DNA of 64,000 nt from contig JAFAGO010000010.1 of assembly GCA_023422635.1 (NCBI GenBank), positions 1-64,000 of the forward strand, read 5' to 3'. This DNA comes from Bacteroidota bacterium. Lineage in GTDB: Bacteria; Bacteroidota; Bacteroidia; Flavobacteriales; Weeksellaceae. Below the pieces are notes generated by a model. That model was not told the DNA's origin, made no database searches, and saw only the letters and a program-made list of their open reading frames with translations. The number at the start of each line of letters is the position of its first letter. Positions within the stretch are counted from its first letter, which is position 1. Of this stretch, positions 51,352 through 58,352 are shown piece after piece. The translations under genes were made by a program, and so were the position numbers.

Positions 51352-51993
51352 ATGCAAAACGAAATAAAACCAACAACCAAAAACCAACAACCGAAAACCA
51401 AAATCTTGATTTTCGATAACTACGACAGTTTCACCTACAATCTGGTTCAAATTGTAGAACAAATCACAGGTGAAGAAGTTGATGTCATCAGAAACGATCA
51501 AATTCCTTTAGAGGAAATTGAAAAATACGACAAAATCATTCTTTCTCCAGGACCAGGAATTCCAGAAGAAGCAGGAATTTTATTGGATGTGATTAAAAAA
51601 TACGCACCTACAAAATCCATTTTTGGAGTATGTTTGGGACAACAGGCAATTGCGGAAGCATTTGGTGGAAGTTTAATCAATCTCACCGAAATTTACCACG
51701 GCGTTGCCACCGAAGCTAAACAGGTGAAAAAACATAAATTATTCAACAATCTTCCAGAAGTTTTAGAAGTTGGGCGCTATCATTCTTGGGCAGTAAATCC
51801 AGAAGATTTCCCCGAAGAATTAGAAATTACTTCCATTGACGATTCAGGAATGATTATGAGTTTAAAACACAAAACCTACGATGTTCACGCCGTTCAATAT
51901 CACCCAGAAAGTATTTTAACACCAGACGGAAAGAAAATTTTAGAGAATTTCTTGAAGTCGGAAGACAGAAGTCAGAAGACCGAAGAAATTTAA
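51352..51993 (+). CDS. trpG: Anthranilate synthase component II (glutamine amidotransferase)
   Basis: A 213-residue class I amidotransferase. The Cys nucleophile is in FGVCLGQQAIAEAFGG, the His/Glu pair in QYHPESI, and the N-terminal ILIFDNYDSFTYNL is canonical. The first 17 residues are unusual because K6-K17 (KPTTKNQQPKTK) are encoded by five ACCAACA-type heptads (51369-51403). The last residues (SEDRSQKTEE) are encoded by five GAAGNCN heptads (51954-51988). Both ends of the protein are therefore repeat-derived, leaving the core intact. Confidence 0.95.
   Translation: MQNEIKPTTKNQQPKTKILIFDNYDSFTYNLVQIVEQITGEEVDVIRNDQIPLEEIEKYDKIILSPGPGIPEEAGILLDVIKKYAPTKSIFGVCLGQQAIAEAFGGSLINLTEIYHGVATEAKQVKKHKLFNNLPEVLEVGRYHSWAVNPEDFPEELEITSIDDSGMIMSLKHKTYDVHAVQYHPESILTPDGKKILENFLKSEDRSQKTEEI
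51369..51403 (+). repeat. Heptad array in the 5' coding end of trpG
   Basis: The units are ACCAACA, ACCAAAA, ACCAACA, ACCGAAA and ACCAAAA: period 7, in frame with trpG and read as KPTTKNQQPKTK. Confidence 0.85.
51954..51988 (+). repeat. Heptad array at the 3' coding end of trpG
   Basis: The units are GAAGTCG, GAAGACA, GAAGTCA, GAAGACC and GAAGAAA, ending 2 bp before the TAA stop. It is complementary to the array at 52009-52036. Confidence 0.85.
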
Positions 51994-52008
51994 TAATCAC
52001 TAAAATCA

Positions 52009-52036
52009 TCCGACTTCGGACATCTGACTTCGGACA
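52009..52036 (+). repeat. Inverted heptad array upstream of trpD
   Basis: The units are TCCGACT, TCGGACA, TCTGACT and TCGGACA. Its reverse complement resembles the trpG 3' array, so the two could fold into a long imperfect hairpin across the trpG-trpD junction. Confidence 0.85.
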
Positions 52037-52044
52037 AAAGAATT

Positions 52045-53034
52045 ATGAAACAAATCTTACAATACCTCTTCAATCACCAAACGTTGACGAAAGCAGAAGC
52101 CAAATCTATTTTGACGGAAATTTCGCAAGGAAAATTCAATGAAACTGAAGTTACGGCTTTTATCACGGTTTTCCTGATGCGAAGCATTACGTTGGAAGAG
52201 CTCGAAGGTTTTCGTGCTGCACTTTTGCAACTCGCAAAACCCATCAATCTCGGAACCCAAGATTTGGTCGATATTGTCGGAACTGGAGGCGATGGAAAAA
52301 ATACATTCAACATCTCAACTTTAGCCAGTTTTATCGTTGCAGGAACTGGACAAAAAGTAGCGAAACAAGGCAATTACGGTGCTTCCACGATTTCTGGTTC
52401 ATCCAATGTTTTGGAAGAATTGGGATATATTTTCAAAAATAATGAATCTGATTTGAAATCCGATTTAGAAAAAGGAAATATCTGTTTTTTGCACGCTCCG
52501 CTTTTTCATCCTGCGTTGAAATCGGTTGGTCCGCTTCGTAAAAGTCTCGGTTTGAAAACTTTTTTCAATCTATTGGGACCTTTGGTGAATCCGGTTCGTC
52601 CGGATTTTACCATGATTGGTGTTGCGAATTTGGAAATTGCACGAGTATATCAATATCTTTTGCAGAAAGAAAATGCCGAATTTATGTTGGTTCACGCGTT
52701 GGATGGTTATGATGAAATTTCGTTGACTGGAGATTCAAAAATCTTCGACAAAAACGGAGAAACCATTTATTCAGCTCAAGATTTAGGATTCAACAACATT
52801 GCACCAGAAACCATTTTCGGAGGAAATACCAAAGAAGAAGCAGCGCTAATTTTCAAAAATATTTTGGAAGGAAAAGGGACTAAAGAACAAAACGCAGTGG
52901 TTCTCGCAAATGCTGCTTTAGCATTAGAAAACACCAGAAAATACGGCGATTACAAAACCTGTTTGGAAATGGCAAAAGACAGTTTGGAAAGCGGAAAAGC
53001 ACATCAATCGCTTCGCTCAATTGTTAATGATTAA
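52045..53034 (+). CDS. trpD: Anthranilate phosphoribosyltransferase
   Basis: 329 residues that transfer phosphoribose from PRPP to anthranilate. The PRPP site is VDIVGTGGDGKNTFNIST, and KQGNYGASTISGSSNVLEELG and HPALKSVGPLRKSLGLKTFFNLLGPLVNP are diagnostic. The C-terminal codons (IVND, stop) and the following bases form an ATTGTTA-type heptad array (53020-53047). The start at 52045 follows a second array. Confidence 0.95.
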   Translation: MKQILQYLFNHQTLTKAEAKSILTEISQGKFNETEVTAFITVFLMRSITLEELEGFRAALLQLAKPINLGTQDLVDIVGTGGDGKNTFNISTLASFIVAGTGQKVAKQGNYGASTISGSSNVLEELGYIFKNNESDLKSDLEKGNICFLHAPLFHPALKSVGPLRKSLGLKTFFNLLGPLVNPVRPDFTMIGVANLEIARVYQYLLQKENAEFMLVHALDGYDEISLTGDSKIFDKNGETIYSAQDLGFNNIAPETIFGGNTKEEAALIFKNILEGKGTKEQNAVVLANAALALENTRKYGDYKTCLEMAKDSLESGKAHQSLRSIVND

Positions 53035-53047
53035 TGGTTAATTATCA
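53020..53047 (+). repeat. Heptad array spanning the trpD stop codon
   Basis: The units are ATTGTTA, ATGATTA, ATGGTTA and ATTATCA. The TAA stop at 53032-53034 is inside the array. Confidence 0.75.
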
Positions 53048-53070
53048 GTGGCTATACTTTTCAAGAAAAA

Positions 53071-53105
53071 TTTACAATTAATAATTTACAATTGATAATT
53101 ATTAA
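53071..53105 (+). repeat. Inverted heptad array upstream of trpC
   Basis: The units are TTTACAA, TTAATAA, TTTACAA, TTGATAA and TTATTAA, roughly complementary to the array at 53020-53047, 3-38 bp before the trpC ATG. Confidence 0.75.
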
Positions 53106-53107
53106 AA

Positions 53108-53875
53108 ATGAACATTTTAGATAAAATAATTGCTCGGAAAAAAGAAGAAATTGCAAAAGTAAAATCGCAAATTTCGATTTCGCAACTTCAAGATTCCAAT
53201 TTTTTTGAAAGAGAAACGTTTTCATTAAAAGAAACGCTAAAATCCAAATCAGGAATTATTGCCGAATTCAAAAGAAAATCGCCAAGCAAAGGAATTATCA
53301 ACGACTCCAAAACTCCATTAGAAGTCGTTTCCGAATATGAAAAGTTTGGAGCAAGTGCAGTTTCTATTTTGACGGATAATGATTTTTTTGGTGGAAGTTT
53401 TGATGATGTTTTGAGCGTTCGAAATCACATCAATATTCCGATTCTTAGAAAAGATTTTATGATTGATGAATATCAATTTTATGAAGCAAAATCCATTGGA
53501 GCAGACGTTATTTTATTGATCGCTGCTTGTCTTTCTCCAACTCAAGTTTCGGAATTCACAGATTTGGCTCATTCGCTGAATTTGGAAGTTTTACTAGAAA
53601 TTCACACCGAAGAAGAATTGAAACATATTAACGGAAACATCGATTTCGTAGGAATCAACAACCGAAATCTGAAAGATTTCAAAGTTGATTTACAACATTC
53701 CGTTGATTTGAAAAACCAACTTCCACACGAAATTTTCTCAATCGCAGAAAGCGGAATTTACAGCGAAGAAGATTTCAAATTCCTGAAAGAAAAAGGTTTT
53801 GATGGATTTTTGATGGGAGAATATTTTATGAAGGGCAACAAAATTGAAGATTTTATCGCCAATGTATCAATATAG
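53108..53875 (+). CDS. trpC: Indole-3-glycerol phosphate synthase
   Basis: A 255-residue TIM barrel that cyclises CdRP to indole glycerol phosphate. The catalytic motif FKRKSPSKG (K in IAEFKRKSPS) is present, with ILRKDFMIDEYQ, VGINNRNLKDF, and the phosphate-binding IAESGIYSEED and GFLMGEYFM. It is monofunctional; TrpF is a separate gene 18 bp downstream. Confidence 0.95.
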   Translation: MNILDKIIARKKEEIAKVKSQISISQLQDSNFFERETFSLKETLKSKSGIIAEFKRKSPSKGIINDSKTPLEVVSEYEKFGASAVSILTDNDFFGGSFDDVLSVRNHINIPILRKDFMIDEYQFYEAKSIGADVILLIAACLSPTQVSEFTDLAHSLNLEVLLEIHTEEELKHINGNIDFVGINNRNLKDFKVDLQHSVDLKNQLPHEIFSIAESGIYSEEDFKFLKEKGFDGFLMGEYFMKGNKIEDFIANVSI

Positions 53876-53893
53876 AAATATAAGAATTTTACA

Positions 53894-54595
53894 ATGATTT
53901 CTGAAAACCAACAACCATTAACCGACAACTATCAACCAAAAATTAAAGTTTGCGGTCTTACAAAACTCGATCAAATTACTGAATTGATTGAGATGAATGT
54001 TGATTTTCTAGGATTTATTTTCTACGAAAAATCACCAAGATTTGTATTGAATAATTTGAGTTTAAAACAAATTGCAGAAGTTCCACATTCAGGAAAAGTT
54101 GGCGTTTTTGTTAATGAAAGTATTGAAACTATTCTTGAAATTTCAGAAAAAGCAAATCTCAATTTTATCCAACTTCACGGCGATGAAACTGAAGAATTCA
54201 TTTCTGAGTTAAGAGAAAAATTGGATGAAAAAATTGGAATTATAAAAGTTTTGAGAGTCGGAAAGTCGGAAAGTAAGGAAGTCCGAAAAGAAATTGAAAA
54301 AGTCTCAAATCTCAAATCTCAAATCTCACATCTTTTGTTCGATACCGATTCCAAAGCTTTCGGCGGAACAGGAAAAACATTTGATTGGGAAATTCTCAAC
54401 GAATTAGAAATCCCACTTCCCTATTTTTTAAGTGGCGGAATTTCAGAAGAAAATATTCATCAACTGAAAACTATTAAAAATCAACCATTTGCTCTAGATA
54501 TCAATTCAAAATTTGAAATTAAGCCCGGAAATAAAGACATTGAAAAAATAAAAGCATTTAAAAAGTCAATAAAAAGTCCCGAAGGGACGATTTAA
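53894..54595 (+). CDS. trpF: Phosphoribosylanthranilate isomerase
   Basis: 233 residues, TIM barrel. The catalytic Cys is in KVCGLTKLDQI, and FVNE, IQLHGDE, LLFDTDSKAFGGTGKTFDW and LSGGISEENIH are family motifs. Three parts are repeat-encoded. These are the N-terminal extension (NQQPLTDNYQP, heptads 53907-53941), an internal stretch after KVLRVG (octads 54256-54287 and TCTCAAA heptads 54303-54330), and the C-terminus (KSPEGTI), which is read from the left REP palindrome of the adjacent transposase module. The core is intact, so the enzyme is probably active. Confidence 0.93.
   Translation: MISENQQPLTDNYQPKIKVCGLTKLDQITELIEMNVDFLGFIFYEKSPRFVLNNLSLKQIAEVPHSGKVGVFVNESIETILEISEKANLNFIQLHGDETEEFISELREKLDEKIGIIKVLRVGKSESKEVRKEIEKVSNLKSQISHLLFDTDSKAFGGTGKTFDWEILNELEIPLPYFLSGGISEENIHQLKTIKNQPFALDINSKFEIKPGNKDIEKIKAFKKSIKSPEGTI
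53907..53941 (+). repeat. Heptad array in the 5' coding end of trpF
   Basis: The units are ACCAACA, ACCATTA, ACCGACA, ACTATCA and ACCAAAA. It is the same unit family as the trpG N-terminal array. Confidence 0.8.
54256..54330 (+). repeat. Internal period-8 and period-7 arrays in trpF
   Basis: The octads are AGTCGGAA, AGTCGGAA, AGTAAGGA and AGTCCGAA (54256-54287). The heptads are TCTCAAA three times and TCTCACA (54303-54330). They encode the segment GKSESKEVRKEIEKVSNLKS and a few flanking residues, between two conserved TrpF strands. Confidence 0.8.
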
Positions 54596-55164
54596 CGTAG
54601 GATAGAAATCCTATTAAACAAAAAACACCAAAAATGAATTTATGCCACAATCATTAGTGAAAAATTATGTTCATATCATTTTCAGCACAAAACACAGAAA
54701 TGATTTCATAGATGAAAATATTGAAACACAATTATTTTCCTATATTTCATCAATCTGTAAAGATTTTGAAAGTCCTGCAATCCAAATTGGAGGAACAGAC
54801 AATCACATTCATATTCTTTGTTTGCTTTCAAGAAAAATTGCATTGATGAAATTGGTTCAGGAAGTAAAAGCACATTCATCGAAATGGATAAAAACCAAAA
54901 GTAAAAAATATGAAGATTTCTTCTGGCAAGATGGTTATGGTGCATTTTCCGTTAGTCCCAATAATATACTAACCGTTATTAATTACATTAAAAATCAAAG
55001 AGAACATCACAAAGAATTTGATTTCAAAACAGAGGTAATCAACTATTACAAAAAATACAAAATGGAATATGATGAAAAATACCTTTGGGATTAATATTTA
55101 TACAACGTCGAATTAATGTTAATAGGATTTCATCCTATCCTTTTATAAATCGTCCCTTCGGGAC
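54574..55164 (+). mobile_element. REP-associated transposase module inserted between trpF and trpB
   Basis: A Y1 transposase gene is flanked by inverted REP-like ends. Each end has a GTCCC/GGGAC hairpin (54576-54588; 55152-55164) and a second hairpin with arms TAGGAT/ATCCTA (54598-54613) or ATAGGAT/ATCCTAT (55122-55138). The ends are mirror-arranged around the gene. The left end supplies the last codons and stop of trpF. Confidence 0.8.
54642..55094 (+). CDS. REP-associated tyrosine transposase (IS200/IS605 Y1 superfamily)
   Basis: A 150-residue single-strand DNA transposase. The HUH motif is in GGTDNHIHILCLLS. The catalytic Tyr is probably in ILTVINYIKNQREHHK. WQDGYGAFSVS, a family hallmark, precedes it. 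It is complete in length for the RAYT/IS200-like group, with no TnpB. It lies in the same orientation as the trp genes, so it is co-transcribed with the operon unless the REP hairpins terminate transcription. Confidence 0.9.
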   Translation: MPQSLVKNYVHIIFSTKHRNDFIDENIETQLFSYISSICKDFESPAIQIGGTDNHIHILCLLSRKIALMKLVQEVKAHSSKWIKTKSKKYEDFFWQDGYGAFSVSPNNILTVINYIKNQREHHKEFDFKTEVINYYKKYKMEYDEKYLWD

Positions 55165-55181
55165 TTTAAAAATTAAAAAAT

Positions 55182-56372
55182 ATGAACTTTCAAAATCCAG
55201 ATAAAAACGGCTATTACGGAGATTTCGGAGGCGCTTTCGTTCCCGAAATGCTCTATCCAAACGTTGAAGAATTGCAAAATAAATACCTCGAAATTATTGA
55301 AGCCGAAGACTTTCAAGATGAATTTCAGGATTTGCTCAAAAACTATGTTGGTAGAGAAACACCACTTTATTTTGCAAAAAATTTAAGTGAAAAATATGGC
55401 GCAAAAGTTTACCTGAAAAGAGAAGATCTCAATCATACTGGTGCACACAAAATTAACAATGCACTGGGACAAGCTTTACTTGCAAAACGTCTCGGTAAAA
55501 AAAGAATTATCGCCGAAACAGGAGCAGGACAACACGGCGTTGCGACTGCAACTGCTTGTGCTTTGCTCGGTTTAGAATGCATTGTTTATATGGGCGAAAT
55601 CGACATCCAAAGACAAGCTCCGAACGTTGCGAGAATGAAAATGCTAGGCGCGAAAGTGGTTCCTGCAACTTCAGGTTCGAAAACATTAAAAGATGCTGTA
55701 AATGAAGCTTTAAGAGATTGGATCAACCATCCTGAAACCACGCATTATATTATCGGAAGTGCGGTTGGTCCGCATCCATTTCCAGATTTGGTAGCGCGAT
55801 TTCAATCCGTGATTTCCAAGGAAATTAAAAAGCAATTGCAGGAACAAGAAGGTCGCACCAATCCCGATTATTTGATTGCCTGCGTTGGTGGCGGAAGTAA
55901 TGCCGCTGGCACTTTTTACCATTATATTAATGAAGCAGATGTTAACATTATCGCAGCAGAAGCCGGTGGTTTGGGTGTTCATTCTGGAGAATCGGCAGCG
56001 ACAACCTTTCTTGGAACGTTGGGTATTTTGCACGGAAGTCAGAGTTTGGTGATGCAAACTGAAGATGGGCAAGTCATTGAACCCTACTCGATTTCTGCAG
56101 GCTTGGATTATCCAGGAATTGGACCAATGCACGCAAATTTGAGTAAAGAAAAAAGAGCAGAATTTTTCAGTATTAATGATGATGAAGCATTAAAAGCCGC
56201 ATTTCAGCTCACCAAAATTGAAGGTATTATTCCCGCTTTGGAAAGTGCGCACGCTTTGGCCGTTTTAGAAAAGAAAAAATTTGAAAAAGACGATGTGGTT
56301 GTAATTTGCTTAAGCGGTCGCGGTGATAAGGATATCGAAACGTATTTAAATAATCTGTCAGAAGTCAGATGA
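55182..56372 (+). CDS. trpB: Tryptophan synthase beta chain
   Basis: A 396-residue PLP enzyme. The N-terminal YYGDFGGAFVPEMLYP is typical, the PLP lysine is in NHTGAHKINNALGQ, and the phosphate loop is CVGGGSNAAGTFY. ETGAGQHGVATATACA and HSGESAATT are also present. It condenses indole with serine. The start is 18 bp after the right REP palindrome. The last codons (SEVR) and stop lie in a GTCAGAA heptad array (56357-56391). Confidence 0.96.
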   Translation: MNFQNPDKNGYYGDFGGAFVPEMLYPNVEELQNKYLEIIEAEDFQDEFQDLLKNYVGRETPLYFAKNLSEKYGAKVYLKREDLNHTGAHKINNALGQALLAKRLGKKRIIAETGAGQHGVATATACALLGLECIVYMGEIDIQRQAPNVARMKMLGAKVVPATSGSKTLKDAVNEALRDWINHPETTHYIIGSAVGPHPFPDLVARFQSVISKEIKKQLQEQEGRTNPDYLIACVGGGSNAAGTFYHYINEADVNIIAAEAGGLGVHSGESAATTFLGTLGILHGSQSLVMQTEDGQVIEPYSISAGLDYPGIGPMHANLSKEKRAEFFSINDDEALKAAFQLTKIEGIIPALESAHALAVLEKKKFEKDDVVVICLSGRGDKDIETYLNNLSEVR

Positions 56373-56391
56373 CGGATGTCAGAAGACAAAA
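56357..56391 (+). repeat. Heptad array spanning the trpB stop codon
   Basis: The units are GTCAGAA, GTCAGAT, GACGGAT, GTCAGAA and GACAAAA. The TGA stop at 56370-56372 is inside the array. Confidence 0.8.
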
Positions 56392-56410
56392 GCAATAATA
56401 ATTTGAAAAT

Positions 56411-57193
56411 ATGGACAAAGATACTAACTTCGGACTTCGGACTTCGGACTTCGGACATCAAAAAAAACTTAATATTTACTTCACTGCAGGAATTCCTGAG
56501 CTAAAAGATACTACAACTATAGCACAACTGATTCAAAATTCTGGTGCAGATATGATGGAAATCGGAATTCCGTATTCTGATCCGGTGGCAGATGGTCCCA
56601 TTATCGAGCAAGCGCATATGCGCGCATTGAAAAATGGAATGACCATCAAAAAACTTTTTGAACAATTGGCAGAAATTAAAGATTCGGTAACGATTCCGAA
56701 AGTTTTAATGGGTTACCTTAATCCCATTTTGCAATTTGGTTTTGAAGATTTCTGTACGAAATGTCAGGAAGTAGGCATTTCTGGATTGATTATTCCTGAT
56801 CTTCCTCCTTTTGAATTTGAACGAAAATACGGTGAAATTTTAAAGAAATACAATCTCAATTTTACATTTTTAATTACACCCGAAACGTCGAATGAACGAA
56901 TTCAATATCTGGATTCTTTGAGCTCCGGATTTTTGTATGCGGTTTCATCGTCTTCCACCACTGGTAAAGAAAATGTTCAATTGAAAAACGAAGATTACCT
57001 CAATAGAATTGCTTCACTTCCGTTAAAAAATCCAGTATTTATCGGGTTTGGAATTAAAGATAAAGAAGGTTTTAATGCGGTAACCGAAAAATCAACTGGC
57101 GGAATTATCGGAACGGCGTTTGTAAAAATTCTTTTGGAAAATAAAGATTGGGAGGAAAAAGCTTCCGAATTTATTGAAAGCATTAAAAAATAG
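56411..57193 (+). CDS. trpA: Tryptophan synthase alpha chain
   Basis: 260 residues, TIM barrel. The catalytic Glu is in MEIGIPYSDPVADGP, and the catalytic Asp region is LIIPDLPPFE. Phosphate-binding glycines lie in GFGIKDKEG. The N-terminus (residues 6-16, NFGLRTSDFGH) is encoded by four perfect ACTTCGG heptads, replacing the usual TrpA start. No alternative start codon exists downstream of the array before the conserved LNIYFTAGIPELKD, so gain or loss of one unit would shift the frame. The stop codon abuts the convergent tRNA-Pro gene. Confidence 0.95.
   Translation: MDKDTNFGLRTSDFGHQKKLNIYFTAGIPELKDTTTIAQLIQNSGADMMEIGIPYSDPVADGPIIEQAHMRALKNGMTIKKLFEQLAEIKDSVTIPKVLMGYLNPILQFGFEDFCTKCQEVGISGLIIPDLPPFEFERKYGEILKKYNLNFTFLITPETSNERIQYLDSLSSGFLYAVSSSSTTGKENVQLKNEDYLNRIASLPLKNPVFIGFGIKDKEGFNAVTEKSTGGIIGTAFVKILLENKDWEEKASEFIESIKK
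56427..56454 (+). repeat. Perfect four-unit heptad array in the 5' coding end of trpA
   Basis: ACTTCGG repeated four times without mismatch, followed by ACATC. It is in antisense orientation relative to the trpB 3' array, so the two can pair. Confidence 0.9.
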
Positions 57194-57267
57194 TCGGGAT
57201 GACTGGACTCGAACCAGCGACCTCTCGCCCCCCAGACGAGAACGCTAACCAACTGCGCTACATCCCG
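57194..57267 (-). tRNA. tRNA-Pro (GGG)
   Basis: A 74-nt tRNA on the minus strand. The acceptor CGGGATG pairs with CATCCCG, the D-arm is GTAGCGCAG, the anticodon loop CTGGGGG gives anticodon GGG, and the T-arm is GGTTCGAGTCC. CCA is not encoded. Its 3' end directly abuts the trpA stop codon with no gap. Confidence 0.93.
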
Positions 57268-57330
57268 ATTTGGGTTGGCGAATTTAAAAAAAAGTTTTGA
57301 AATTCATAAGCGAAATTTCGAAAAAGTTCG

Positions 57331-57462
57331 CATTGCAATAGGGATAGCAGCGGTTATCCTTTTTGTTTGTTGATGGCCTTTGGCGAAGAAAACAAAAAGA
57401 TAAGAGCGAATAGCCCGACCCGAGTTGCTGCCGAAACGTTGGCGAGGGAATTGCCAAAAAAA
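57331..57462 (+). ncRNA. Structured element resembling Flavo-1 RNA, copy 2
   Basis: AGCGGTTATCCTTTTT (57349-57364) pairs with AAAAAGATAAGAGCG (57394-57408) around an inner hairpin containing GCC/GGC. Outer GGG (57341-57343) and CCC in AATAGCCCGACC (57409-57420) could extend the stem. A further small hairpin TGCC/GGCG follows. It shares both blocks with the minus-strand element at 51243-51313. It lies between tRNA-Pro and lipB and encodes no protein. Confidence 0.55.
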
Positions 57463-57566
57463 ATATCATAGCAGTTTATATTGTACCGCGATTGAAGACT
57501 GAGAAATGACAGTTGAAAAAGGCCGAATCCTAATTAATATCCATCGCATAATAAATTAATTTTTTA

Positions 57567-57574
57567 TAATTTTG
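57567..57574 (+). promoter_or_regulatory. -7 promoter element for lipB
   Basis: TAATTTTG fits TAnnTTTG, 19 bp before the lipB ATG. Confidence 0.45.
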
Positions 57575-57593
57575 TTCCATTATTTTTATTAAA

Positions 57594-58334
57594 ATGGCAA
57601 TTACTCAAAATAAAAAGCTTCAGTTCAAAGACTTAGGAATCATGGACTATCTTCCTGCTTTTGAATACCAGGAAAAATTGATGAAATCCATTATTGAGTT
57701 AAAGCTAAAGAACAGAGATAGAACCGACGGCTTTTTCGAGGAAACCCCGAACTATTTTCTATTGGTTGAGCATCCGCACGTTTACACTTTGGGAAAATCT
57801 GGTCATGAGGAAAATATGCTGATCAACGAACAAAAACTAAAAGAAATTAACGCAACCTACGTGCATACGAATCGCGGTGGCGATATTACGTATCATGGTT
57901 TCGGACAAATTGTGGGCTATCCGATTATAGATTTGGATAATTTTAAATCCGACATTCATTTGTACATGCGCAATTTGGAAGAAGTTTTTATTGAATTACT
58001 CTCTGAATACGGACTTAAAGGTGAAAGAAGCGAAGGAGAAACTGGAGTGTGGTTAGATGTTGGAACACCTTTTCAAAGGAAGATTGTTGCGTTGGGCGTA
58101 AAAACATCAAAGTGGGTAACGATGCATGGTTTCGGGTTTAATGTGAATACCGATTTGCGCTATTTTGAATACATTGTACCATGCGGAATTAAAGGAAAAA
58201 CAGCAACCTCGCTTGCTCGCGAGTTGGAACGCGAAATTCCGGAAACTGAAGTTGCTGAAATTAAAGAAAAAATAAAGTTTTATTTTTCAAAAATTTTTGG
58301 TGCAAAATTTACCGATGGTGCATTACCTAAGTAA
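57594..58334 (+). CDS. lipB: Lipoyl(octanoyl) transferase
   Basis: 246 residues. It moves octanoyl from ACP to lipoyl domains such as that of the E2 encoded 1.1 kb downstream. Motifs are EHPHVYTLGKSG, RGGDITYHGFGQIVGYPI, and the acyl-thioester Cys in YIVPCGIKGKTATSL, with the conserved Lys after it. Length and start are normal. Confidence 0.95.
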   Translation: MAITQNKKLQFKDLGIMDYLPAFEYQEKLMKSIIELKLKNRDRTDGFFEETPNYFLLVEHPHVYTLGKSGHEENMLINEQKLKEINATYVHTNRGGDITYHGFGQIVGYPIIDLDNFKSDIHLYMRNLEEVFIELLSEYGLKGERSEGETGVWLDVGTPFQRKIVALGVKTSKWVTMHGFGFNVNTDLRYFEYIVPCGIKGKTATSLARELEREIPETEVAEIKEKIKFYFSKIFGAKFTDGALPK

Positions 58335-58352
58335 ATCCTAAACCACAATGCA

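Noticed and set aside
57194..57267. 85-codon minus-strand ORF across the trpA 3' end and tRNA-Pro
   Set aside because: It is a chance frame through the tRNA and the complement of trpA.
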